A DNA stretch of 64,000 nucleotides from Methylococcus sp. Mc7 (GCF_019285515.1 NZ_CP079095.1:1054001-1118000); one strand, 5' to 3'; shown: positions 45,669-54,661, counted from the first letter of the stretch. Made by a program: numbers and translations. The notes: generated from the letters alone by a model not told the origin.

Positions 45669-46235
45669 ATGACAAAAAATAAATATGTCTGTCTTTGTAA
45701 GGCGCTACTATTACTTGCAATAAATAACGATTCGCTTGCTTGTAAAGACCCTGATTTCAATTCATTAACACAAATGAGCGAACAGGAGCTGAGCCAATTC
45801 GGCTGCACAAAAGATCAAGTTACCCTTCAATTAGTTAGCCGAGACAGCAAATACAACGAAGCAATAGAACTCGCTAACAAACTAAAACGCAGAGGATTAT
45901 TGGACGGCCCATCGCTTCGAGTTCAAGCAGACGCCTTTTATCAACTAGGGCGCTACAGCGATGCTTTAGCAGCTCATTTGTTATCAACATCGACACCAGC
46001 CCAGTGCACAACTTTTTCTGGCTGTCGCTTTGAATATTCAACCGCTATTGACCATTACGAAAATTCGAAATACTACCAAGCGAATGGAAATATCCATGAG
46101 GCAGCAGAAGAGCTAAAAAAGGGCGACAATGAGTTTTATAAAACCTGCCGCAGCTATAACAAAGCGAAATCCTGTACGCCTATACGCGACAGGATATTAC
46201 AATCGATAAACCATCAATTCAACCGGCAAAAATAA
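45669..46235 (+). CDS. Exported TPR-like protein, unidentified, AT-rich
   Basis: 188 residues. A signal peptide (about residues 9-25, KALLLLAINNDSLA) is followed by KDPDFNSLTQMSEQELSQFG and helical pairs such as NEAIELANKLKRRGLLDGPS and ADAFYQLGRYSDALAAHLLS that resemble tetratricopeptide units. Six cysteines after the signal may form disulfides in the periplasm. Its low GC contrasts sharply with the chromosome, implying transfer. It sits between IS1380 copy B and Rhs debris, so an orphan immunity or effector-accessory role is possible but unproven. The 248 bases between it and the IS hold only the tail of a broken reading frame (EYLWPRKPWAGIGVTFRR). Confidence 0.6.
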   Translation: MTKNKYVCLCKALLLLAINNDSLACKDPDFNSLTQMSEQELSQFGCTKDQVTLQLVSRDSKYNEAIELANKLKRRGLLDGPSLRVQADAFYQLGRYSDALAAHLLSTSTPAQCTTFSGCRFEYSTAIDHYENSKYYQANGNIHEAAEELKKGDNEFYKTCRSYNKAKSCTPIRDRILQSINHQFNRQK

Positions 46236-46391
46236 ATTGAAGTGTGGCGTACCCTTCGGGGTTCCGCCATGATAATAAGTCCGCTCGCTTTACATCCGCA
46301 AGGACGGCCCTTGCCGTCCTCTATCCACGACCACAGTTCGAACCTTGCCCGCCGGGCTGCGTGCTTGACGACCGCGCACGGGGACGCCCGG

Positions 46392-46423
46392 GACGCTGAA
46401 TGCCGGCTGATCGGCATCACCGA
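46392..46423 (+). repeat. Short echo of Rhs core DNA
   Basis: These 32 bases match 46680-46711 (the Rhs DAENRLIGITD segment) with three mismatches. The surrounding 284 bases between the TPR-like gene and the Rhs fragment have no intact gene and appear to be degraded Rhs or promoter-like debris. Confidence 0.6.
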
Positions 46424-46520
46424 TCTCTATGAAAAGTCGATTTTACTCGGCCAGTGGATTATCTAGCCCGCATAGGTCCGATTAGCGCAGCGTAATCGGA
46501 CGCATGAAAGTTGACGCTGA

Positions 46521-47626
46521 TACGACGCCGCCGACAACCTGACCGGCAAGAGCGGGCTCACCGGGAGTTGGACCGCGACGGTCGACAGCGGCAACGCCAT
46601 CAGCAGCGCCAACGGCCAGCTGTGGGCGCGCGATACCAACGGCAATGTGCTCGACGACGGCGCCCGCACCTACGCCTGGGACGCCGAAAACCGGCTGATC
46701 GGCATCACCGACAAGGCCAGCGGCGCCACCAGCCAGCTGAGCTACGACGGCCTGTCGCGGCGGGTCGGCGTCATCGACAGGAGCGGCCCCGGCGCCACCC
46801 CGGTGGAAACCCGCTACCTCTGGTGCGGTCAGGTGCTGTGCCAGGCCCGCGACGGCCAGGACCGGATCATCCGCCGCTACTACCCGCAGGGCGAGTTGCA
46901 GGGCAACACCAAGCTGTACTACGCCAGGGACCAGCTGTGGGCTCGGTCGCCGACGCGGTCGACGGCACCGGCTTCCCGCTGGGCTCCAGCGACTACAGCG
47001 CCTACGGCCAGACCGTGAAGCAAACCGGCACGCAAACGGACAGGGGCTATGCCGGCATGTTCCGACACGCCCAGAGCGGGCTGTACCTGACTTTATACCG
47101 GGCGTACGATCCGAGAACCGGACGCTGGCTGTCGCGCGACCCGATCGGCGAGGCCGGTGGGGTGAATTTGTATGCGTATGTGGGGAATAATCCTGTTACC
47201 CTAGCCGATCCTGATGGTTTACTTGCCGTTCCTGTTCCCGCCCCCACCCATTGCGGGCGTAACCCCAGGAATAGGCGGCTATGACTGGAACGCACCATTT
47301 TGGCCTAAGTGGATACGGGATCTTTTCGATCCCCATAAAAATGAGAATGCTGATGGCGGTGATTCTTGCCCTGTACCTGATACGATCCGGGACCGAATTA
47401 CTAAAGGAAATACAGACATAAGAATAAAGCCTGGGAATGCGGATACAGCCAACGGGGACTTCGACTCGCTGAATCCGAGAGGTGTGTCTGACAAAGGAAA
47501 CGGAGTCGGGTTGGAACCCTTCCGGATGGAAGCACTGTAATTGTAAGACCGTCCCTCGACGGTAGACCTACAATCGAAATCCAGTCAGGCGGCAGAACCA
47601 GGATCAAAATTCGATATGACCAATAG
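46521..47626 (+). pseudogene. Rhs-family protein fragment: end of core plus toxin tip, frameshifted
   Basis: The sequence starts in the last YD repeats (YDAADNLTGKSGLTG, YAWDAENRLIGITDKA) and reads through the core end LTLYRAYDPRTGRWLSRDPIG with NLYAYVGNNPVTLADPDG. A two-base insertion near 46938 and single-base losses near 47245 (C run) and 47505 break it. Correcting them gives a variable tip that begins AGVTPGIGGYDWNAPFWPKW and ends LPDGSTVIVRPSLDGRPTIE..., a C-terminal pattern common in Rhs/CdiA toxins, with stop at 47624-47626. The N-terminal thousand residues are missing. No start codon or export domain remains. Confidence 0.8.
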
Positions 47627-47990
47627 ATACAAGACATATTATCCACTATCCAAAACAGTGGGGCCTTTGAGGCTTACTTATGATGATGGAGAATTGCGAA
47701 TCGATGGACTGGATCGTGACAGAGCCCAAGTTGTTGAAATTCGTTTTCGCGACGTCTTGCTTACTCGCATATTGGATGAGGGAATTCGCCTGAGATTACT
47801 GCAAGAACTTGGAACGGAGCGCGCTCTTATTCTGGTAGACGAGCAGAGCGAGTTGCTTCCTTGGTTAATTGAAGAAAGCCTTCGCACTCGGGATGTAGGA
47901 AAAGCCAAGCACTTTCTCGTATTCGCAGGCGAAGAAATCGTTGATGTTGTATCTCTATCCGAACCAGAGCTTTTGAATTCGCAAAGGTAG
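47616..47990 (+). CDS. Probable immunity protein for the Rhs toxin tip
   Basis: 124 residues, MTNRYKTYYPLSKTVGPLRL to SEPELLNSQR, acidic, no signal peptide, so cytoplasmic. Its ATG lies 11 bases inside the end of the corrected toxin frame, the tight overlap expected of toxin-immunity pairs. The AT content matches the toxin tip rather than the Rhs core, so they moved as one cassette. No family recognised; immunity is inferred from position. Confidence 0.6.
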   Translation: MTNRYKTYYPLSKTVGPLRLTYDDGELRIDGLDRDRAQVVEIRFRDVLLTRILDEGIRLRLLQELGTERALILVDEQSELLPWLIEESLRTRDVGKAKHFLVFAGEEIVDVVSLSEPELLNSQR

Positions 47991-48101
47991 TGCTAACCCA
48001 ACCGGCCTTACGGCCAAGCTGGGCTTTCTCTTTACCATCGAAAATATGCAATCGTGCCTGATGGGAAAGGTGGATACATATGATGGAAAAAGGATGGAGT
48101 T

Positions 48102-49791
48102 CCTGAATCCGTGTTCCCCTCGGCTTACACCTTCCCATCGGGCCTGAACGCATGAATTTCGAGCGCTCTCCCTTGGGATTTGCCCTCGCTACCGGCGATC
48201 CGGGGAACGTTCGACCGGGGTTTCGGGGCCAATCTGCTTGGCGTGCGCTTATCGTCAGCTCATTTTCCGCTCCATGCGCGAGACTGTCCCTTCCGGGGTT
48301 CCGGAATCAGGGATTCGAGGCGTGCGGCAGGCATTTCCCGTCATCCGGACGCCGCCGCCCACAGCCGATTCTGAAGCATCACGAACACGGCTACGTTTGC
48401 CGCCACGCCACGGCCGAAATCGAGGATCAGCCGGCGGGCATGGGCGACGAACTTCGCCGCCCGGTACATGATCTCCTGTAGCACGGTCCGGATGCGGCGG
48501 CGCTTGGCCGGATGACGGATCGGCGCAATCTCGCCGGTCAGGCCGATCTGTCCCAAGAGACGCAGGCAGTTGTAGGCGAAGGCCGCCAGATGCAGGATCA
48601 CGTCGTTGGTGTCGAACTTGCCCGAGGGCAGCCGCTCCAGATCAAGGTCGGTCTTGAACTCGGAGTGGAACTGCTCATGCATGCCGTGGTGCTGGTAGAG
48701 TTCGATCACTTCCTCGGCGGAACAGGAGAGCGTCGTCCACCAGCCTTCCAGTTCGACCTCCGGGGCCAGCAGGTGTTGGCCCTTCTTGTCGATGGTGCGC
48801 TCGGTCACCTGGGCGACCAGGCGGAAGGAGCGCTTCTCCTTGTGCCAGGCGCGTTCCACTTCCAACGACAGCAACGCAACCCGCTTGCCTGGACGAGCCT
48901 CGGCAAAGGCGCCCGCCTCCTCGGCGCGCTTGACCCAGTCCCCCTTGTCCTGCTTGCGGGGGTTCCACTTGCAGATGAAGTCGAGGCTTCGCCCCAGCGC
49001 GGCTTGCCGGTCTCGCTCCGCGGCCTTGGCGAACAGAAGCTGTGCGCCGTCGAAACCGCTGTCCTCGCGCAGCAGCACGGGCTGATCCGGTTTGACCAGG
49101 CGTTCGATGCGCGGAAACAGCCGCTCGTAGAAGTAGTGCGTCTCGAACGCCGAGTGGCGGGACCCTGGCCTCAGTTCCAGCCCGGTGTTCCAGCCTTCGT
49201 TGCCGAGATAGGCGGCAATCGGCGTGTAACCGTCGAAGCCCTGATAGGTGCGCGACACCGCTTCCTTCTTCGTGCCACTATTGTCCATGGCGAAGGTATC
49301 GATGTCGCAGCAGACATAGCCCTTGTGCGGCGTGATCGGCGCCTCGGTTCGCTCCAGCAGCCTCAGGGAAAGCTCATCGGCCAGATCGCGGATGGCTTCC
49401 GCCTTGGCATTCAGACGCTGGCGCAGCCACACGGCTCCGGGCACCTTCGTCAGCCCCAGCGACTCCTTGAAGAAGCGATCATTCCGGAATGGCTCGATGG
49501 CTTCGAAGTCGCTCTTGCCCAGACTCAACAGCCCGACCACGCTCTTGACGATGTCCGAGGTACGCATGCCTTGCGACACCGGGATCTTCGGGTCAATGAC
49601 CGCCTCCACCTGCGCCGCCTGGCAGCACTGGCCAATCAGCGCCAGGCCGGAATACGAGGTCAGTTGCAGCTTGCTGGATTGCTTGACTTCAAAGCGCGGC
49701 ATGATCAAATGGGTGACATCGAAAATGGGCTAATTATACAATGGATTCAATATGTTATGAATTATTTAAGGGGTGGGAGCACGGATTCAGG
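48102..49791 (-). mobile_element. IS1380-family element, copy C, intact
   Basis: 1690 bp with ends CCTGAATCCGTG and CACGGATTCAGG and a perfect 5-bp target duplication GAGTT (48097-48101, 49792-49796). It carries one intact transposase. About 240 bases between the transposase stop and the left end are conserved non-coding sequence shared by all four copies. It is the likely source of activity for the family here. Confidence 0.96.
48341..49702 (-). CDS. IS1380-family transposase, intact
   Basis: 453 residues from the ATG at 49702 (a TTG at 49708 is an alternative). DDE catalysis: the first Asp lies in YVCCDIDTFAMDNSGTKKEA, the second in VLLREDSGFDGAQLLF, the Glu in the helix HEQFHSEFKTDLDLERLPSG. 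Length and order fit IS1380. It cuts and pastes the element with 5-bp duplications, as seen at copies B and C. Confidence 0.95.
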   Translation of the reverse strand: MPRFEVKQSSKLQLTSYSGLALIGQCCQAAQVEAVIDPKIPVSQGMRTSDIVKSVVGLLSLGKSDFEAIEPFRNDRFFKESLGLTKVPGAVWLRQRLNAKAEAIRDLADELSLRLLERTEAPITPHKGYVCCDIDTFAMDNSGTKKEAVSRTYQGFDGYTPIAAYLGNEGWNTGLELRPGSRHSAFETHYFYERLFPRIERLVKPDQPVLLREDSGFDGAQLLFAKAAERDRQAALGRSLDFICKWNPRKQDKGDWVKRAEEAGAFAEARPGKRVALLSLEVERAWHKEKRSFRLVAQVTERTIDKKGQHLLAPEVELEGWWTTLSCSAEEVIELYQHHGMHEQFHSEFKTDLDLERLPSGKFDTNDVILHLAAFAYNCLRLLGQIGLTGEIAPIRHPAKRRRIRTVLQEIMYRAAKFVAHARRLILDFGRGVAANVAVFVMLQNRLWAAASG

Positions 49792-49804
49792 GAGTTGTTA
49801 AGCC

Positions 49805-50137
49805 ATGACCGACTCACTCAATCCAGAAATCCGCATTACTCAAGATGGTGATGAAATACCATTGGAAGAGGTTTCGAAAAATGAGGAGAATTTCCTCAGC
49901 GCGAAGGTAGATTCAGACAATGGAGATATTCTGCTGGATTTCTCTTCGCGCATAGCCATGTACGATTTTGCAAGGTCATTATTACATGAAGCAATTTACG
50001 GCATCAGTGGACAGAAGGAGTTTTATCCGCTCGGTTTTGAAGGAAAGGTTCTGGTAGTTGATGGAGTACGCCTTTCGCTAGAAAGTTCTCGCATATTTAT
50101 TAGCTATCCAGATAAAGATCTACCAATAGCGAAATAG
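49805..50137 (+). CDS. Small acidic protein, possible orphan immunity protein
   Basis: 110 residues, MTDSLNPEIRITQDGDEIPL to SYPDKDLPIAK, strongly acidic and without a signal peptide. It starts 13 bases after IS1380 copy C, so its own upstream gene, perhaps a toxin tip, was cut off by the insertion. It ends exactly where a 45-base echo of Rhs core DNA begins. AT-rich. No family recognised; immunity is inferred from composition and place. Confidence 0.5.
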   Translation: MTDSLNPEIRITQDGDEIPLEEVSKNEENFLSAKVDSDNGDILLDFSSRIAMYDFARSLLHEAIYGISGQKEFYPLGFEGKVLVVDGVRLSLESSRIFISYPDKDLPIAK

Positions 50138-50181
50138 CCGAAAACCGGCTGACCGGCATCACCGACAAGGCCAGCGGCGCC
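50137..50181 (+). repeat. 45-base echo of Rhs core DNA
   Basis: It is identical to 46683-46727 at 44 of 45 positions (encoding AENRLIGITDKASGA). Found directly after the putative immunity gene stop, it marks where an Rhs cassette once recombined, and it is the last trace of the Rhs region. Confidence 0.85.
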
Positions 50182-50219
50182 CCGAGGGGAAACCTGCCGC
50201 GAACTTGCAACGTCTAGCA

Positions 50220-51365
50220 TTACTCAATAAAGGAGTCCATGGGCTTTCGCCGGGAAACACCTCCGACGTTTTCTCGTTGGTTATCGTCATACACCCAGGC
50301 CATGAACAATTGATACCCCAGCGCCAGCATGACGGACCCCAGAAACAGGCCGATGATGCCGCCGGTCGCCATGCCGCCGAGGGCGCCCAACAGAATCACC
50401 GGCATCGGGGCGTCCACGCCCCGCCCCAGCATGAAGGGCTTGAGTATGTTATCCACAGAGCCGGCAACGATCGTATAGATGGCGAACATGATCGCCACCA
50501 TCGTGGAGTCGTTGGTCATGAAGACATAGATGACCGTCGGCAGCGATATCAAAAGGGCTGGAACTTGCATGATACCCAGCAGTAAAACCAATAATGCCAG
50601 AATCCCCGCGGCTGGAACGCCGACCAGGATAAAGCCGGCACCCAGCAACAGCGCCTGAATACAGGCGATACCGATCACGCCTTGCGCCACGGCGCGAATG
50701 GTCGTCGTCGAAAGCCTGACCAGGGCATCCCCTTGCTCGGGCCCCGCCATCCGGTTGGCGATGGCTCTTGCCGCCACATAACCGGACGAGGCGTAGGCCA
50801 TCCAGACGCCCGCAAGCACCAGGGAAACCAGAAACTTCAATACCGCGGAACCGGCGCTGGCCGCGTAACCCAATATCTCTTTGGTGACGGAGCGAATCTT
50901 GGGCTCGAATTTCGCGGCCACACTACCGACATCATCGTATGCGGACGACCAGAGCGCGTACAGCTTATCTCCCAGCAAAGGCCATTCCGCAACAAAAGCG
51001 CGGGGAGCCGGCACTTTGAGGCTGCCGTCCCGGACCTGCCGTACCAGGTCGGTCGCCGAATCGGCGAAGGATACGGCAAGAAGCGCGGTGGGAATCAGCA
51101 CGCACAAGAGTATCGCAAGTACCAGGACGGTCGCGGCACGGCCTTGCTTGTCCCCCATCCTTCGGGCCAACGAGACATGCATGGGATGAAACGCCACCGC
51201 CAGTATGACGGACCACAGCATCAAGCCGATAAATGGCTTGAATATCTGATAGCAATAAATGACGAGAAAACCTATCAGCCCAACCCTGATGAACAGATCT
51301 ATCAGCTTGTGCGAAATCATTTTTTCCAGCATCCCGTCGGACGCCACGGTTTCACTTGTGTTCAT
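50220..51365 (-). CDS. AI-2E family transporter (permease)
   Basis: About 381 residues with some seven TM segments in the family arrangement: an N-terminal pair (RVGLIGFLVIYCYQIFKPFI), a central extracytoplasmic domain, and the C-terminal cluster with LPTVIYVFMTNDSTMVAI, AGSVDNILKPFMLGRGVDAP and VILLGALGGMATGGIIGLFL. The motif DNILKPFMLGRG is diagnostic. Members export small molecules or act as Na+/H+ antiporters; substrate unclear. The start at 51365 has AAGGAGCC upstream; the longer frame to 51497 lacks one. Confidence 0.88.
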   Translation of the reverse strand: MNTSETVASDGMLEKMISHKLIDLFIRVGLIGFLVIYCYQIFKPFIGLMLWSVILAVAFHPMHVSLARRMGDKQGRAATVLVLAILLCVLIPTALLAVSFADSATDLVRQVRDGSLKVPAPRAFVAEWPLLGDKLYALWSSAYDDVGSVAAKFEPKIRSVTKEILGYAASAGSAVLKFLVSLVLAGVWMAYASSGYVAARAIANRMAGPEQGDALVRLSTTTIRAVAQGVIGIACIQALLLGAGFILVGVPAAGILALLVLLLGIMQVPALLISLPTVIYVFMTNDSTMVAIMFAIYTIVAGSVDNILKPFMLGRGVDAPMPVILLGALGGMATGGIIGLFLGSVMLALGYQLFMAWVYDDNQRENVGGVSRRKPMDSFIE

Positions 51366-51524
51366 TTGCGAGGCTCCTTTAAGGTTTCGGTTCGAGGCCG
51401 CGTCTTTGCAGCCGTCCGTCCTGGCGGTTCGGCCATGCGGCCGGAGCTCCCGACGGCCACGGGCGGACGGCCCATCCCCGGTCGGCTCAAGTCCCATTTT
51501 CTCAAGTTCACTGAAGGTAAAACC

Positions 51525-51983
51525 ATGGACATCATGATCAGGCCCGCCGAGAGGCGTGACGTCGAAGCGATGGTGGAACTGCTCGGCACCCTGTTCTCCA
51601 TCGAGGCGGATTTCGCTTTCGATCCGGACCGCCAGCGCCGGGGGCTCGCGCTATTGATCGGGAGCGGCGCGGACCGGGTGCTGGTGGCGGAATTCGAGGG
51701 ACGGGTGATCGGCATGTGTTCGGTGCAGACGCTGATTTCCACGGCGGAAGGCGGCCGGGTGGGGCTGGTCGAAGACGTGGTGGTGGCGCAGGAAGTCCGC
51801 GGGAAAGGCATCGGGCAGCGGCTGCTGGACGAAATCGAGCGCTGGGCGGCAGAAACCGGCCTCACCCGCCTGCAGCTCCTGGCGGACCGGGCGAACGAAC
51901 CGGCGTTGGCCTTCTACGACCGGCTGGGCTGGCAGCGGACGGCGCTGGTCGGATTGCGGAAGATGCCGCGTGATGAAGATTGA
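51525..51983 (+). CDS. GNAT family N-acetyltransferase
   Basis: 152 residues. IRPAERRDVEAMVELLGTLF is the N-terminal strand-helix. VGLVEDVVVAQEVRGKGIGQ with RLLDEIERWA gives motif A, including the acetyl-CoA loop RGKGIG. ANEPALAFYDRLGWQRT is motif B. Acceptor unknown. GAAGG lies 7 bases before the ATG. It is divergent from the AI-2E gene, with 159 bases between starts. Confidence 0.88.
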   Translation: MDIMIRPAERRDVEAMVELLGTLFSIEADFAFDPDRQRRGLALLIGSGADRVLVAEFEGRVIGMCSVQTLISTAEGGRVGLVEDVVVAQEVRGKGIGQRLLDEIERWAAETGLTRLQLLADRANEPALAFYDRLGWQRTALVGLRKMPRDED

Positions 51984-52123
51984 TGCGGGAACCACCGGAC
52001 CGTCCCAATTTTGGGCAACACCGAATGCCGACAGCCACACAGTGACACGCTCATCCCCGGTGTGCATAGTACTGCCTTACGGCACCCCGCCGAAGCCTTT
52101 CAGCGGGATATCCTCAACTCAAA

Positions 52124-52387
52124 ATGTGTTGCACTTCAAATTTGAAACCGGCCTCTTATATTTCCCTTGATCAGCTTCCCGACGGCACTCAGGCCGTAGC
52201 GCGCAAGCTATGCGGTGGGCGGGTGTTCGCCAGCCGCCTCGGAGCCTTGGGGCTCTCTGTAGGCTCGCATCTTCAGGTATTACAGAATCTTGGGCGTGGC
52301 CCCATCCTGATCTGTGTGCACAATACGCGTATTGCGCTCGGACGCAGTGAGGCGATGAAGATCCTGGTCGAAGAAATCAGTATATGA
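52124..52387 (+). CDS. feoA: Ferrous iron transport protein A
   Basis: 87 residues with an SH3-like FeoA domain: SLDQLPDGTQAVARKLCGGR, LGALGLSVGSHLQVLQNLGR and NTRIALGRSEAMKILVEE. FeoA supports FeoB at the membrane. Its stop overlaps the feoB start (ATGA). The 140 bases upstream hold the expected promoter; I see no convincing Fur box. Confidence 0.88.
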   Translation: MCCTSNLKPASYISLDQLPDGTQAVARKLCGGRVFASRLGALGLSVGSHLQVLQNLGRGPILICVHNTRIALGRSEAMKILVEEISI

Positions 52388-54408
52388 ATCGTGCTCAGAA
52401 AAAGCACGAATCCATCCTGATCGGTCTTGCCGGTCAGCCCAATGTTGGCAAGTCCACGGTATTCAACTTGCTTACTGGCCTGAGCCAGCACGTGGGCAAC
52501 TGGCCGGGGAAAACGGTCGAGCGCCGCGAGGGCACGCTGAGGCACAACGGGGCCTTGCTCCACCTCATCGATCTGCCCGGTATCTATAGCCTCACCGCAA
52601 ACTCTTTGGAGGAGCGCATTGCTCGCGACTTCATCCTCCACGAGCACCCGGATGTGATCATCCTGATCGCGAATGCCTCGGCCTTGGAACGCAGCCTCTA
52701 TTTACTGGCCGAATTGCTTCTACTGCCGACGCCCGTCGTGCTGGGGCTCAACATGACGGATATCGCCGAGGCGGAGGGAATCGAGATCGAGCCCCATGTT
52801 CTTGAAGCGGCCTTAGGCCTTCCGGTAGTTCCTCTGGTGGCGAGCCGAGCGCAGGGGGTCGCCACGCTGTTGACCGCGGCGGTGAAGTTGGCGCGCGAGC
52901 CCGAAACTTTCAACCCGGCCCGCCCGGAGATCGCGCCTCCGCACCGAGAGGCACTTACACAGGTCTATGGTTGGCTCGATGCACAAGTGCCATCCCCTTA
53001 TGAAGCAAGTTGGGTTGCGCTCAAACTCCTGGAAGGCGACAGCGAGCTGACCGATCTCGTGACGACTTGGCTACCCGAGGCCTCCTGGCGAGAGATCAAA
53101 CGACTCTTGATGGCGCATGAAGATGCCGTACTGGATATCGCGTCCGGGCGCTACGAATGGATTGGGCGCATGGTGCGAGCGGCGGTAAAACAGCCGCGCC
53201 TGGGACAGGTAAGCATGACCGACCGCCTTGATCGATACGCCATACACCCTGTCTGGGGCATGCTGATTCTTGCGACCGTGCTCGCGCTGGTCTTGGGCCT
53301 CACTTTCCAAGTTGGAAGCCCGCTGCAGATGTGGCTGGAGCAGACCTTCATCGAACCATCGCGCGCACGGCTCGCAGTCGCCCTTTCCACAGTGCCGTGG
53401 TGGCTTGCCGGCTTGCTAAATGACGGACTGATGGGAGGTGCGGGGACCGTCATCACGTTTCTGCCGATTCTCACCGTTTTCTTCGCTGCACTGGCCGTTC
53501 TCGAAGATACCGGTTACCTCGTGCGCGCCGCGTATCTCATGGACCGCTTCATGCACCGCATAGGCTTGCACGGTAAAAGCTTCCTCCCCCTCTTTCTCGG
53601 GTTCGGCTGCAATGTACCGGCGGTGATGGGCGCGCGGGTGATCGAGTCACAGAGCGGACGGCTGCTCACCATCCTGCTCGCGCCTTTGGTGCCATGCAGC
53701 GCCCGCCTTCAGGTGCTCGCATTTCTCACCCCAGTATTCTTCGGCCAACAGGCCGTCTTCGTCGCATCGGCCCTAATCGCGGTCAACATACTGGTGTTGG
53801 GGTTACTTGGATTATTGCTCAATTGGACCGTATTTCGCGGCCAGCACATGGTTTTCATCATGGAGCTGCCCCTCTATCACAGGCCCAACTTTCGCGCCAT
53901 CGGCTTGTTCGTGTGGGAGAATCTTTGGTCCTTCCTGCGTAGGGCGGCCACGGTGATCCTCCTGGTTTCCGTGGTAGTCTGGGGACTCAGTCACTTCCCC
54001 GGCCCCAGTATGGACCACAGCATCCTGGCCCAATTCGGGCGCGGACTTGCCCCCGTGGGCGAGCTGATGGGTATGGATTGGCGTATGATCGTGGCCCTAT
54101 TGACCAGCTTCATCGCCAAGGAAAACGCGGTCGCCACCTTGGCGGTCTTATACACGCCCACTACCGAACCGGCGGCGCTGGCAGCAACGCTCGCGGCATC
54201 CATTTCTCCTGCGACCGGCTTGGCCTTCCTGACCGTCACCATGCTCTTCATCCCATGCGTGGCCACCGTCGCGGTCATGCTCCAGGAGACGCGAAGTTGG
54301 CGCTGGACTCTCTTCGGCGTCACCCTGTTAATGCTGATCGCGATGGTTGCTGGCTTGTTGGTCTACCAGGGCGCGGTCTGGACAGGGGTGGGACCACGAG
54401 GTGCTTAA
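52384..54408 (+). CDS. feoB: Ferrous iron transporter FeoB
   Basis: 674 residues. The N-terminal G domain shows GQPNVGKSTVFNLLTG (G1), a switch region NWPGKTVERREG, DLPGIYSLTANSLEERIARD (G3) and NMTD (G4). A helical spacer and about eight TM segments follow, with the two Gate motifs (FLPLFLGFGCNVPAVMGARV, LVPCSARLQVLAFLTPVF). It imports Fe2+ using GTP/ATP. It is about 100 residues shorter than E. coli FeoB. Confidence 0.95.
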   Translation: MNRAQKKHESILIGLAGQPNVGKSTVFNLLTGLSQHVGNWPGKTVERREGTLRHNGALLHLIDLPGIYSLTANSLEERIARDFILHEHPDVIILIANASALERSLYLLAELLLLPTPVVLGLNMTDIAEAEGIEIEPHVLEAALGLPVVPLVASRAQGVATLLTAAVKLAREPETFNPARPEIAPPHREALTQVYGWLDAQVPSPYEASWVALKLLEGDSELTDLVTTWLPEASWREIKRLLMAHEDAVLDIASGRYEWIGRMVRAAVKQPRLGQVSMTDRLDRYAIHPVWGMLILATVLALVLGLTFQVGSPLQMWLEQTFIEPSRARLAVALSTVPWWLAGLLNDGLMGGAGTVITFLPILTVFFAALAVLEDTGYLVRAAYLMDRFMHRIGLHGKSFLPLFLGFGCNVPAVMGARVIESQSGRLLTILLAPLVPCSARLQVLAFLTPVFFGQQAVFVASALIAVNILVLGLLGLLLNWTVFRGQHMVFIMELPLYHRPNFRAIGLFVWENLWSFLRRAATVILLVSVVVWGLSHFPGPSMDHSILAQFGRGLAPVGELMGMDWRMIVALLTSFIAKENAVATLAVLYTPTTEPAALAATLAASISPATGLAFLTVTMLFIPCVATVAVMLQETRSWRWTLFGVTLLMLIAMVAGLLVYQGAVWTGVGPRGA

Positions 54409-54661
54409 GAAGCTGCTGCGCCTTGCAGCGGAGCAGAGCACCGTCAACAACCACGAGTTGGCGCAACGGCTCAATTTGAGTCGCGAACAGGTGGCTGGAA
54501 TGCTGGAAGACTTGGCGCGCAGGGGTTATCTGAAATCCCTGGCGCAGGGCTGCCCGATCTCCTGTGACAGATGTCCATGGCAACGTGCCTGCGGCCCTAA
54601 ATGCCCGCCCCGGCTATGGCTGCTCACATCGAAAGCGGAGCGACTGCTCACGGTTCCATGA
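54401..54661 (+). CDS. feoC: FeoC-like regulator with cysteine cluster
   Basis: 86 residues from a GTG overlapping the feoB end by 8 bases. A winged-helix start (VLKKLLRLAAEQSTVNNHEL, AQRLNLSREQVAGMLEDLAR) is followed by five cysteines in CPISCDRCPWQRACGPKCPP that could bind an Fe-S cluster. This is the FeoC plan: in Klebsiella FeoC binds and protects FeoB. The extra cysteine differs from the usual four. Confidence 0.75.
   Translation: MLKKLLRLAAEQSTVNNHELAQRLNLSREQVAGMLEDLARRGYLKSLAQGCPISCDRCPWQRACGPKCPPRLWLLTSKAERLLTVP

Noticed and set aside
45506-45808. Minus-strand ORF of 100 codons beside IS1380 copy B
   Set aside because: It overlaps the start of the TPR-like gene on the other strand and has no ribosome site or recognisable motif.
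48152-48481. Repeated ~110-codon ORF at the left end of the IS1380 copies
   Set aside because: It recurs only because the IS recurs, straddles the non-coding end and the antisense transposase end, and is broken by single bases in copy B.
48512-49801. Plus-strand ORF of 429 codons inside IS1380 copy C
   Set aside because: It is antisense to the intact transposase and repeats in every copy; no start signal.
51984-52123. Fur box upstream of feoA
   Set aside because: No stretch resembles the GATAATGATAATCATTATC consensus closely enough to claim.
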